From Physcomitrium patens (lineage: Eukaryota > Streptophyta > Bryopsida > Funariales > Funariaceae), in contig NC_037265.1 in the NCBI RefSeq assembly GCF_000002425.4, positions 292,835 to 356,834 on the forward strand: a DNA stretch of 64,000 bases, written 5' to 3'. Shown one piece after another: positions 56,079 through 64,000 of the stretch. The notes beneath the pieces are model-generated. The model was given only the letters and a program-made list of their open reading frames with translations. It searched no databases and was not told the origin of the DNA. The translations under genes and the position numbers were made by a program. Within the stretch, counting starts at the first letter, position 1; every line of letters starts with the position of its first letter.

Positions 56079-56163
56079 TGACTATCGGCGAATCTCCATA
56101 CTACCTTCTACAGCCAGACGCCTGGCGCGTTCTCGAGCAGGAAAGCACGTAATTCGACATAAG

Positions 56164-56181
56164 TGGTGAACCCGACGTGAA
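56164..56181 (+). other. C-plus primer binding site
   Basis: TGGTGAACCCGACGTGAA lies 4 nt after the LTR end. From general knowledge of plant tRNAs it should pair with the 3' end of tRNA-Trp. The assignment of the tRNA was not checked by alignment. Confidence 0.75.
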
Positions 56182-56230
56182 AGCTTGAGGTAGAAGGTAT
56201 TAGATTTCGGTTGATTTTATCTTTATTTTT

Positions 56231-58231
56231 ATGGAAAACGAAAATAAAAATTTTGAAGGATTTTTGGGAGAAGTTTCTGGTGGAGAGTCTTCTAAAGGAC
56301 AAGGTATGCACATGGATCCGTCTATTGCTAGTTTGTTTCAAGCCTTTTCATTGTCAATGCAGCAACAGCAAAGCAATGATCGAAAGGAAGCTTTGGCAAC
56401 CAAAGCATTGCAAGCAGTGGTCAATAAAATTGATCAATTTGATGGGAGGAATATTTCAAGGTATTTAAGATGTTATGTTCGTGAAATGGAATTAAATCGG
56501 GTTTCTGAGAAGAAAATGGTTGCACTATTTGGACTTGCTACGATACCGGAGATAAGGGACCACATTACATCAATTACGGATCGTTGTGGGAATTCATGGG
56601 AGGATTTTTTACATGCATTGAAAGACGAATATTTCTTGGAAGATGCTGATCGCGTTACTAAGAAGCTGTTTCTGGGATGGATTGAACGGCCCAATAAGAA
56701 TTTGCAAGCAACAAAGCTACTAAGGGAATTTGAGAGGCAGTACTCTCAATTATCGAAGGTAGAAAAATTGACATTGGAGCCGAACAAAGTTGATCTATTT
56801 CTTCAAGCTGCTAATGGAGAATTGCAAGAGAAATTAGAACCCCTTCTTGAAGACAAAGAAGAAGATGAAGGATTGACAACGAAGTGGAAGAACGTTGAAG
56901 ATGCGGTAGAGTTGCTTACAAAAAAAGAAAGGAGGAAGGATAGGAGCAATATTCCGAAAACAGTACAAGCACCCAAAGTTCCAGTACGTACAACACCACC
57001 GACAATGCCTACAGTTCAACCTTCGACATCCTTGTCAAAGAAAGCAGATATGGGTATGGAAGAAATTATACGAGGAATGCGAGATCTTCAAATCAAATTA
57101 GCAAGACTTGAAGAGAATACTTCTATAAACAATTCGAAGAATGTTTCAAAACAAGGATATGTACAAAGATGCATTTGGTGTGATGATGCTTCACACACTA
57201 GAAAAGATTGCAATGAATTTAATAATATGATACGGCAGGGAATTATTTGCTGGAAAGATGGGAAGATAGCATTGAAAGATAGGGAGGATCTTCTTCAAAC
57301 CAATTTTGGCAAGGGAGGAATGAGAGCATTGGTTCAAGATTACTTAAAAGGGCATGAAACAGTAGCACGAGAAAGTGCAAGTTATGGTGCTAGAGTAGAT
57401 GATGAAATTGGTGGAAGTACGGAAACTAGTGAGTTTTGGGCTTCTGCCGTTTCTACAATGCAAGAAAGGAAATTACCTCGAGAAGCGTTATTGAGAAATG
57501 CAGCTACAATACGAGGAAGAACAGGTTGGGAGGATCCCGTTGAGTCTCTTTCAGTTCATGCATATATTGCTAAGAGCCAACATGAAGCTTTGATGGAAGA
57601 AAAAAGACGAGGAAATTTTGATGATACTAGAGAAGGAAATTCTTTTAAGAGGCAAACTCGAGGAGACAAGGCTCGGGAGGCAGCTTCACAAGAATTGCCT
57701 GTAAAGGATACCTCAGCATCATTGGGAGAAAAAACAACGGAGACAAAAGATAAGGGCAAATCAATTGCTTATAAGCTACTTTCTGACATTGAAGCGGCAA
57801 CAAATTTGAAAGGGGTGTTGGAAGAACGTATATTAAACGCTAAGGTGGAATTCACATTGAAAGAAGTCTTGGGAATTGCAAAGAAGGAGTTTCATGATGT
57901 TATCATTGACAGCATTAAGCGAAAGAGGCAATTAATGAGCAAAACTGGAATGAGTCATGCTATTGATGCAAGAATATGTAGAGATGAAGAAGAGGTTGAT
58001 ATTGGTTACAAGCAACCAACAAATGAAAAGAATGGGTATAATCAGCGAGTACATTTTGAAGATTCTAGTGACAAGGAAATGGAAACTTTGAGCCATTATA
58101 CTCGAAAGCATTGGGCAAGGGCAACTACTGAGGTATTGGTGAAGGTAGGAGATATAGAGGAATCAATAGTTGCTTTGGTGGACTATGGTTCTGAAATAAA
58201 TCTCATGTCTAAAGATCTTTATAAGAAGTAA
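56231..58231 (+). CDS. C-plus gag with start of protease, 666 codons
   Basis: The start MENENKNFEGFLGEVSGGES is shared with C-minus. Residues about 60-230 form a helical gag core (QFDGRNISRYLRCYVREMEL, TKKLFLGWIERPNKNL, DLFLQAANGELQEKL). A zinc knuckle CIWCDDASHTRKDC (CX2CX4HX4C) lies near residues 314-327. A long charged linker (GRTGWEDPVESLSVHAYIAK, EEKRRGNFDDTREG) precedes protease (VLVKVGDIEESIVALVDYGSEINLMS, residues about 633-660). TAA at 58,229-58,231 replaces the Gln codon that C-minus has (KKQKW). Without it the frame would continue to 58,603. The protease site is D-Y-G here and D-H-G in C-minus. Confidence 0.88.
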   Translation: MENENKNFEGFLGEVSGGESSKGQGMHMDPSIASLFQAFSLSMQQQQSNDRKEALATKALQAVVNKIDQFDGRNISRYLRCYVREMELNRVSEKKMVALFGLATIPEIRDHITSITDRCGNSWEDFLHALKDEYFLEDADRVTKKLFLGWIERPNKNLQATKLLREFERQYSQLSKVEKLTLEPNKVDLFLQAANGELQEKLEPLLEDKEEDEGLTTKWKNVEDAVELLTKKERRKDRSNIPKTVQAPKVPVRTTPPTMPTVQPSTSLSKKADMGMEEIIRGMRDLQIKLARLEENTSINNSKNVSKQGYVQRCIWCDDASHTRKDCNEFNNMIRQGIICWKDGKIALKDREDLLQTNFGKGGMRALVQDYLKGHETVARESASYGARVDDEIGGSTETSEFWASAVSTMQERKLPREALLRNAATIRGRTGWEDPVESLSVHAYIAKSQHEALMEEKRRGNFDDTREGNSFKRQTRGDKAREAASQELPVKDTSASLGEKTTETKDKGKSIAYKLLSDIEAATNLKGVLEERILNAKVEFTLKEVLGIAKKEFHDVIIDSIKRKRQLMSKTGMSHAIDARICRDEEEVDIGYKQPTNEKNGYNQRVHFEDSSDKEMETLSHYTRKHWARATTEVLVKVGDIEESIVALVDYGSEINLMSKDLYKK

Positions 58232-58603
58232 AAATGGCCAATTGATATGGAACATGGATGGGCAATACGAGCAGCTAATAACACACGAGGCGAATTATAT
58301 GGAGCTTGTCCAGATGTCAAAATTCGGATTGGGGATGTTGCGACGGAGCAACATTTCTTCGTTCAAGATACAACGTCTTATCCGTTGATTTTAAGACAAC
58401 CTTATATCACGGCAACATGGATGGAAACAAAGGTACTTGACGATGGTTCTGCTTATGCAAGGGTACGGAGCGAAGATGGGAGGAAAGCTGTACAATTTCT
58501 AACAGTACCTCCTAACCATGAACGGAATCGAGATAGGTTAAGGGAAAAACCATTGCCAAAGATTGTTGAAGGATTTAAGGATTTTGGGGAGGTACCACTG
58601 TAA
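58232..58603 (+). pseudogene. C-plus protease, second half
   Basis: The frame continues WPIDMEHGWAIRAANNTRG, then ELYGACPDVKIRIGDV, HFFVQDTTSYPLILRQPYIT (Gly of the usual L-G-Q is Arg), and VLDDGSAYARVRSEDGR, ending LPKIVEGFKDFGEVPL-stop. It is one gene with the preceding gag, cut only by the TAA at 58,229. The terminal TAA (58,601-58,603) is at the same codon in C-minus. Confidence 0.85.
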
Positions 58604-59880
58604 AGCGAGATTATGGAGGTACAAAAGAGGAGGTACTCTCGCGAGATGAAGGTGCCTTTGATGCGAGTTTTATTGGTATATTGGAGAATGGAAATATTAT
58701 GTATAAGAAAGTTGATGATTTTAAAAGAAAAGAAAGAAAAAGATTATATGATATTGTAGGACAGTTACGCAAGATAGGTACATTGCAAGATGATGAGAGG
58801 ATTTTGGGTGTTTATGAAGAAAATGGGCTAGAAGATTCATTGGAATTGATTACATCTATTGGGTTAAGGGATAATGATAAGATTGTTGAGATTCATTCGA
58901 GAGAGGTTTATACCATGCTTGAATCTTTTCAAGCACCAGAAGTCACAGTAGAGACGAGATATAAAACGGCAGATAAGAAGGTAAAGCCTGTTGCCGGACC
59001 ATTACCAGAGGATTCTAAAGAACAAATGGGAGAAGCATCAAAAGAAGCAAGTTTAAGAGATCCAATGAGTATTGGACATCAGTTTACTGAAGAGACTTTT
59101 GAAGAATTGAAGATTGGTTCTGATGGTTCGTTATTGCTGGAGGAAATTACTTGCTTCAAAAAGATGTTGGCTAAACAAGGTAGATCGTTTGCCTTCGAAT
59201 CTCATGAAATTAGGTGTGTGGATCCAAATATTATAACACCTATGGTTATCTTCATTGTACCGCATGTACCTTGGAATCTAAGTCCGATTCCAGTACAGAG
59301 GGCACATTTACCTAAATTGGTGGAACTATTGAAAGAAAAGATAAAGATGAAAATATTAGAACCTTCATTTGCGTCGTATTCTAGTCGATGGTTTACGGTA
59401 CCTAAGAAGAATGGGTCACTGCTGTTTATTCAAGATATGCAGCCGGTGAATGCTTTAACTTTCAGGAATGCAGGAATTGGACCTATTGTGGATGAATTTG
59501 CTGAGGCGTTTGCTGGAAGGGCGATCTATTCAATGGGTGATTTGTATTCAGGTTATGATCAATTTCAACTTGCCGAAGGAAGTAGAGATATGACAACGAT
59601 GAGGACACCGCTTGGATTAGTTAGAATGTGCACTCTTCCTCTAGGCGCGACCAACTCTGTTGCGCATATGATGAATGGGATGAATAAGGTATTGAGAGAT
59701 TTTATTTCGGAAAAGACTATGCCTTTTCTGGATGATGTTCCTATAAAAGGGTGCAGAGAAGGAGACAAGGATGAAACTTTAGATACGAGGGGGTGTCGCA
59801 GATATGTGGTTGATCATATACAAGATTGTGAAAAGATTTTAACTCGGCTTGGAGAAGTTCATCTTACATATCGGGTATGA
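58560..59880 (+). pseudogene. C-plus reverse transcriptase
   Basis: The frame is -1 relative to gag-protease and opens at about 58,565 (FWGGTTVKRDYGGT), continuing VLSRDEGAFDASFIGILENG. The RT N-terminal region (LEPSFASYSSRWFTVPKKNG, FIQDMQPVNALT) is followed by the palm (AIYSMGDLYSGYDQFQLAEG, PLGATNSVAHMMNGM) and catalytic MPFLDDVPIKG. The usual Y-X-D-D is F-L-D-D. A 1-nt deletion near 59,865 ends the frame; C-minus has the intact reading LILSGAKSIFGV there. Confidence 0.88.
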
Positions 59881-60740
59881 AGTCCGTATTTGGAGTGCGA
59901 GAGGTTGTAATTGTTGGACATTTATGTGGATCTTACGGAAGAAAACCAGATCCGACTAAAGTTGATGCAATTAGAAGGATGAAAGAGGATTGTGGTTCTT
60001 TAACAGAGGTTCGCAGGTTTTTGGGTGCATGTGTATTTTATCGAATCTGGATCCCTCATTTTGCTCACATAGCAGATCCATTATATGAACTGTTACGCAA
60101 GGGTTACCGATTTGAATGGAAAGAAAGGCATATTCAGGCAATGCAAAGATTGAAGAAATTATTGATGTCACCTCCAATATTGAGGAAGGTTGATTATAAG
60201 TGCAATAGACCAGTGATTCTTACTGTAGACGCTAGTCCAATTGCCGTTGGATGGGCGATGGGTCAAGATGATTCGAATGCGAGTAGATTTGCAGTTCGAT
60301 TTGGGGCTAAAGTTTTAAGTATTCGTCAGCGTGCATATTCGCAAGTCAAAAGAGAACTTTGGGGAGTCATTTCGGCTATGAAAGCTGAAAAGGACTATTT
60401 GATTGAGGCAGTAGTAGTAATTGAAACAGATTGCTTGCCATTTCTTAGAATGATTATTAACTGTTCAACGCCAGATATTGCAATGTTGAGATGGATTGCT
60501 TATATTAAGTCACTAAATCCAAAATTTAAGCATATCACTGGAAAGGGCAATTTAGTAGCAGACATGCTATCTCGAGCAAGATACGAGAGGAAAGACGAAA
60601 TGGTTGAAGACATTGATGATGTCAGATTGAAATTCTATTCAATATCAAATCTCAATAGAGAAGACAAGCTATTTCTTGAAGAATCTTATGAAGGAGAATT
60701 ATTGGATATTGGTCATTATTTGAATACCTTGTCTAAGTAG
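59877..60740 (+). pseudogene. C-plus RT thumb and RNase H
   Basis: The frame runs KSVFGVREVVIVGHLCGSYG, RRFLGACVFYRIWIPHFAHI, then RNase H: VILTVDASPIAVGWAMGQDD (Asp), RAYSQVKRELWGVISAMKAE (Glu), VVIETDCLPFLRMI (Asp), and HITGKGNLVADMLSRARY. It ends at TAG (60,738-60,740) after NTLSK. The catalytic residues are intact. Confidence 0.9.
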
Positions 60741-61649
60741 GGGAATTGGTCTACAGAAAAATTCAAACAAATAAGAAAAAAAGCATATGGATTTTTACTT
60801 CGAGATGGATTCTTATGGAAGAGATCGAAGAAAGGAATTGGGATGCCACAACGAGTGATAGGCAAAAGGGAAGAAAAACTAAAATTATTAAAGGAGTTTC
60901 ATGATAGTTTATGGGCAGGGCATAGAGGAATCTGGGCTACTTTTGCTAAATTCAAGGAACGATATTGGTGGAAAAATATGTATCGAGATGTGCTCTCATT
61001 TGTAGAGTCATGTGAAATCTGTCAATCGTATTCTAATATCCGACATCGAGATGGTCTTCATCCTACGTATCCTTTGACTATTCGTTTTAAATGGGTTGTT
61101 GATTTGGTTATTATGCCGGTTGGGTTATGGCAGATGAGATATTTGGTTTTAGCTCGTGAAGATTTATCAAATCAAGTAGAAGGAAGAGCATTGAGGACAA
61201 AATCTACAGAGGGGATTTGTAGGTTTTTGCTTGAAGATGTCATTTGCCGTTACGGGTGCGTAGGAAAAATCACTGCAGATCGTGGAGAATTAAATGCACA
61301 AGAAGCTCGTAAGTTCTTTGAAAAATGTGGAGTTAAACTATCACTGACTACTGCTTATAATCCGGAAGGGAATGCGAAAAGCGAACGCAGTCACCCGTCG
61401 ATTGTCAAAGCATTGGTTAAAGCTTGTAATGGGAAGGTTAAAGAGTGGCCACGGCTTTTGTCATTTGCATTATGGGCTGATCAAACAACACATAGTTTGG
61501 TGACAGGATATATGCCAGTAGAACTTATGACAGGTCAAAAACCAATTATGCCGATTGAAGAAAAGGTACTTACTTGGAGTATGCTACCATGGGAAGATGG
61601 ATTAACAAGAGAAGAACTTCTGGCTATTAGGATTCGACAATTGGAGTAA
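60741..61649 (+). pseudogene. C-plus integrase core
   Basis: The zinc domain runs from EFHDSLWAGHRGIWATFAKF to SFVESCEICQ. The core has KWVVDLVIMPVGL (Asp), GKITADRGELNAQEARKFF (Asp) and NPEGNAKSERSHPSIVKALV (Glu). KEWPRLLSFALWADQTTHSL and GYMPVELMTGQKPIMPIEEK follow. TAA at 61,647-61,649 interrupts after IRQLE. All three acidic residues are present. Confidence 0.9.
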
Positions 61650-62078
61650 AGAACGGAAGATGTCCAGATAGCATTGGAAAGGTTAAAAAGAGCAAGGTTA
61701 CAAAACAAGGCGCGATTCGATAAGCAACATCGATTGAGACCAAAAGCAATCGAGGAAGGTGACTGGGTACTTGTTTATGACAATAGTCTGGATAATCAAC
61801 ATAGTACTTTGCGGAAATTTTCAAAACGTTGGTTTGGACCATATGTTGTAACAACTGTTCATGATAATGCGACTTACTCATTACGGGAGTTAGATGGTAC
61901 AAAATTGAAAATACCAATTGCAGGAAAGAGAGTAAAAATATTTAAACGAAGACATGCAGAGATGAATATGGAAGACCTTAATGAAGGTACAGAGATTCCG
62001 CAGCAAGAAGATGAAAGTGATATGGATAATGAAGGTGACGAAGACAAACTGGACAAAGACGTAGGGGATATATTCTGA
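61650..62078 (+). CDS. C-plus integrase C-terminal tail
   Basis: After the TAA the frame continues RTEDVQIALERLKRARLQNK, FDKQHRLRPKAIEEGDWVLV, KFSKRWFGPYVVTTVHDNAT (GPY-type module) and VKIFKRRHAEMNMEDLNEGT. The end is strongly acidic (EDESDMDNEGDEDKLDKDVG). No chromodomain is present, unlike B and D. It ends at TGA 62,076-62,078, 50 nt before the purine tract. Confidence 0.88.
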   Translation, partial: RTEDVQIALERLKRARLQNKARFDKQHRLRPKAIEEGDWVLVYDNSLDNQHSTLRKFSKRWFGPYVVTTVHDNATYSLRELDGTKLKIPIAGKRVKIFKRRHAEMNMEDLNEGTEIPQQEDESDMDNEGDEDKLDKDVGDIF

Positions 62079-62128
62079 ATCAAACACCAATTGGGTAAAT
62101 TGGTGCATACCGGAGGATGCACACGTTC

Positions 62129-62140
62129 AGAGGGGGTAGA
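62129..62140 (+). promoter_or_regulatory. C-plus polypurine tract
   Basis: AGAGGGGGTAGA directly adjoins the 3' LTR (TGTCGTG). C-minus has AAGAGGATGGA at the same place. Confidence 0.85.
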
Positions 62141-63486
62141 TGTCGTGTTGTAACACGAGTATACAGTGAAAATAAAAAGAAAGGGGAATTTTATTAATAT
62201 TCAGTTACCTCGAATATTGGGAGCATCGACCAACTCCAGTACAAATACTGAGTGGTCAGGTTCAGTCACTCCGTTACAGTCAGCCGGGGCATACTGAAAT
62301 GCCCCATTCGATTCCAATAACGGGAGTCAGTAGGAAGAGAAGGACCAATTCACACGACGGGTTCGAGGAGCCAATTGGATCCAATTTTGATAATCCAATC
62401 CGGGTCCTCTTACCCAATATGAGACCTGTATTGGTGGGGCAACCCAATGCAGTCTAATTACGGGAAATCCAGGTCTTACTACGGGTCTTAGCCAATCTGA
62501 CGCGAGGACCAATTTGACCCAATTACGGGAACATCCAGGTTACTACGGGCGTCTTTCCCAATATAGAACCTGAATTGGTCGGGCGACTCAATGTGGTCCC
62601 GATTACGGGGTTCGATTCTGTTTCAGGCTGTCCTGTTCTCTGTGCCGTCTCAGGGAACGTTGTTTTCGGTAAATGGATTTCTTAAAGGCAAAAACGGAGG
62701 AGAAAGTTTGACGACGAGAGCCAATTTCGGATCCAAGCTTGAGGTGGGAGCCAATTCTGGATCTAAGATGGAAGATTGAAGAAATTCAGAGGATAAGGTT
62801 AGGTGGGATATAGTTTTGGGGGTGGTTTTTTTTTGAGGGGGAAATCGGGGGGGAGGGGGGGGGGGGAAGGATTTTTCAAGCTTCGGCAAGGTTACCAGTT
62901 CGGTTTTTTTTATTGGAGGTTTAAGAAGATCCAGGGAATTAGAGAGAGGAGCTTCATGCTTCGGGTCGGGGAAGGAAAGACATAGAATTTGAATTTTTCT
63001 TCTTCGTAGAGTTTTGGGGAAGACTGAGGCAATCGCTGCTGAAGTCAATGTTGTAATGGTGAATCGGGATTTTTAAATGAAGTGGGTTTGAATACTCTTG
63101 ACTGTTTTGTGAAATCGAGTTACGTCTGTGATTGAAGGATTAAAAGGGTGTCTATAGGATTGAGTATGCAGAGTGAATGAAATTTATTGGGTTAATCTAA
63201 CAAAACAGTCAGTGGATACAAGATCGTAAGTACAAAGCAGTATTGAAGGTTAACAGTTTGGGTTGTACGGGGTTCTCTGTAACGTCTAGAGACCTACCAG
63301 CTGGGCAAAAAGGACTTCGACAAGCAGTCGAAGAGCACCCATATAGATTTACGGTACATTGTTGCAGTCGTTTATATTCCAGCAGTCAAAAACTGATAGA
63401 CTGCTTGACTATCGGCGAATCTCCATACTACCTTCTACAGCCAGACGCCTGGCGCGTTCTCGAGCAGGAAAGCACGTAATACGACA
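62141..63486 (+). repeat. C-plus 3' LTR, 1,346 bp
   Basis: It is a near-copy of 54,816-56,159 with the same hairpins, captured block (about 62,319-62,665) and G-rich run. It ends AATACGACA, followed by ACGG and D sequence. Differences are mostly transitions clustered in the first 250 bp. Confidence 0.93.
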
Positions 63487-64000
63487 ACGGATACCACCCC
63501 AAGCTCAATTTATTGAGTTCTTCAGCAAATAACAACCCAACAGCTGAAGGATTTGTGAAGCAACTATCGGAGCTTCAAGCGACGTTGAAGCTTCAATTGC
63601 AATCTGCCCAAGAGAGTTACAAGGCATCTGCAGATAAATATCGAAATGAGGCGCCTACTTTTAAAGTTGGAAGTAAAGTATGGCTTCTTCGATGGAATAT
63701 CAAGACCAAGCGGCCATGTGACAAATTGGACTATCGGAGATTAGGGCCATTTGTTATCGAGAAGCAGATCAATCCGGTGGCATATCGTCTGGAGTTACCA
63801 GCTACTATGAAGGTACATCCAATCTTTCACGTGTCTTTGTTGGAACCTTTGAGAGTCAGCTTTTCCCCAAAGAGTACAAAGTCCGCCACCAAGTATCGAA
63901 ATTGAAAACCATGAGGAATACGAGGTGGAAAAGGTACTAGATTCACGGCGTAATAGGAGAAAATTGGAGTATTTAGTGCATTGGAGTGGATACGACATCA
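63487..64000 (+). pseudogene. D pol: integrase tail and chromodomain start
   Basis: It resumes GYHPKLNLLSSSANNNPTAE, then FVKQLSELQATLKLQLQSAQ, KVGSKVWLLRWNIKTKRPC, YRRLGPFVIEKQINPVAYRL and HPIFHVSLLEPL. A frameshift near 63,865 moves the reading to [20 protein letters not shown] and [15 protein letters not shown], a chromodomain that leaves the window. The chromodomain is expected to direct integration to particular chromatin. Confidence 0.9.

Larger units (their letters stand above)
54816..56159 (+). repeat. C-plus 5' LTR, 1,344 bp
   Basis: It begins TGTCGTGTTGTAACACGAG and ends AATTCGACA. It contains a GGGGCAT/ATGCCCC hairpin (54,961-54,980), the captured gag-derived block (about 54,994-55,340), an 18-G run (55,522-55,539), and two hairpins near the 3' end. 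Its short open frames have no family resemblance and recur only because the LTR is duplicated. Confidence 0.92.
54816..63486 (+). mobile_element. C-plus: family C Ty3/Gypsy element, 8.67 kb
   Basis: This is a complete element: 5' LTR 54,816-56,159, primer site, gag-protease, pol, purine tract, 3' LTR 62,141-63,486. LTR termini are TGTCGTG and CGACA. The flanks are ACAG (54,812-54,815) and ACGG (63,487-63,490). It splits D integrase. LTRs are about 98% identical by eye and coding damage is light (four stops, one of them perhaps programmed, and one frameshift), so it is the most recent insertion in the window. Confidence 0.93.
50239..64000 (+). mobile_element. D: chromovirus, interrupted by C-plus, runs off the window
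   Basis: LTR, primer site, gag, protease, RT, RNase H and integrase run to 54,815. C-plus occupies 54,816-63,486, and D resumes at 63,487 with the integrase tail and chromodomain. Its genes are much closer to B than to A or C. The main lesions are five stops and one frameshift, plus the insertion. The 3' LTR should lie downstream, followed by CCGAC. Confidence 0.9.

Noticed and set aside
55916..56152. 78-codon open frame repeated exactly in position in both C-plus LTRs (also 63,243-63,479)
   Set aside because: It is part of the duplicated LTR, has no homology or codon signal that I can see, and C-minus LTRs have no matching frame.

Overview
This window is almost entirely nested and decayed LTR retrotransposons; I found no cellular gene, rRNA, tRNA or CRISPR array. 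The host looks like a eukaryote with a large repeat-rich genome. A land plant is most likely, possibly a non-seed plant. The reasons are Tat/Athila-like Ty3/Gypsy elements with a tRNA-Asp-type primer site, chromodomain-bearing Gypsy elements (chromoviruses), one Ty1/Copia fragment, CCCTAAA-like tracts, and a primer site that fits plant tRNA-Trp. The host assignment is inference. I name the families for this window only: A (Tat/Athila-like, several gag zinc knuckles, extra coiled-coil ORF after pol), B and D (related chromoviruses, tRNA-Met-type primer site), C (protease with a D-H-G site, long LTRs, ACGG target duplications), X (C-related solo LTR), E (Tat-like pol plus a 1.77 kb LTR), G (old chromovirus pol) and one Copia relic.

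Left part (1-29,580): A B-family pol relic and an X-like LTR relic are followed by minus-strand family A sequence. One A element (A2) runs from gag at 29,580 down to its 3' LTR at 4,508-5,254. It is split by three later insertions: B (19,076-25,464, target duplication CTTGC), C-minus (8,967-18,899, ACGG/ACAG) and X (6,791-8,468, ACGG/ACAG). A second A internal region (A1, 1,036-4,507) follows the same LTR head-to-tail. A B-family solo LTR (12,121-12,558, duplication GGTAT) sits inside C-minus.

Middle (29,581-44,326): A3 is a plus-strand A element facing A2, so the two form a large inverted repeat around 29,580. A3 is followed by badly eroded G chromovirus pol (37,150-38,440), AT-rich LTR-like DNA, a Copia reverse transcriptase relic (40,350-40,690, minus) and a plus-strand B-family element (B2, 41,359-44,326).

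Right part (44,327-64,000): This is a multi-level nest. A4 entered B2, E entered A4, D entered E, and C-plus (54,816-63,486) entered D. C-plus is the best preserved: its two ~1,345 bp LTRs are about 98% identical by eye, and it has a 666-codon gag ORF. D resumes after C-plus and leaves the window inside its chromodomain, so the far halves of D, E, A4 and B2 should lie downstream.

Main points of interest are: family C LTRs that contain captured gag sequence of the unrelated family A; the repeated ACGG target site of C and X; a conserved gag-to-pol -1 frameshift layout with an A-rich slippery site in B and D; extra ORFs downstream of pol in A and B; and arrays of heat-shock-element-like GAAnnTTC units in the D LTR. 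All boundaries and identities were read by eye.
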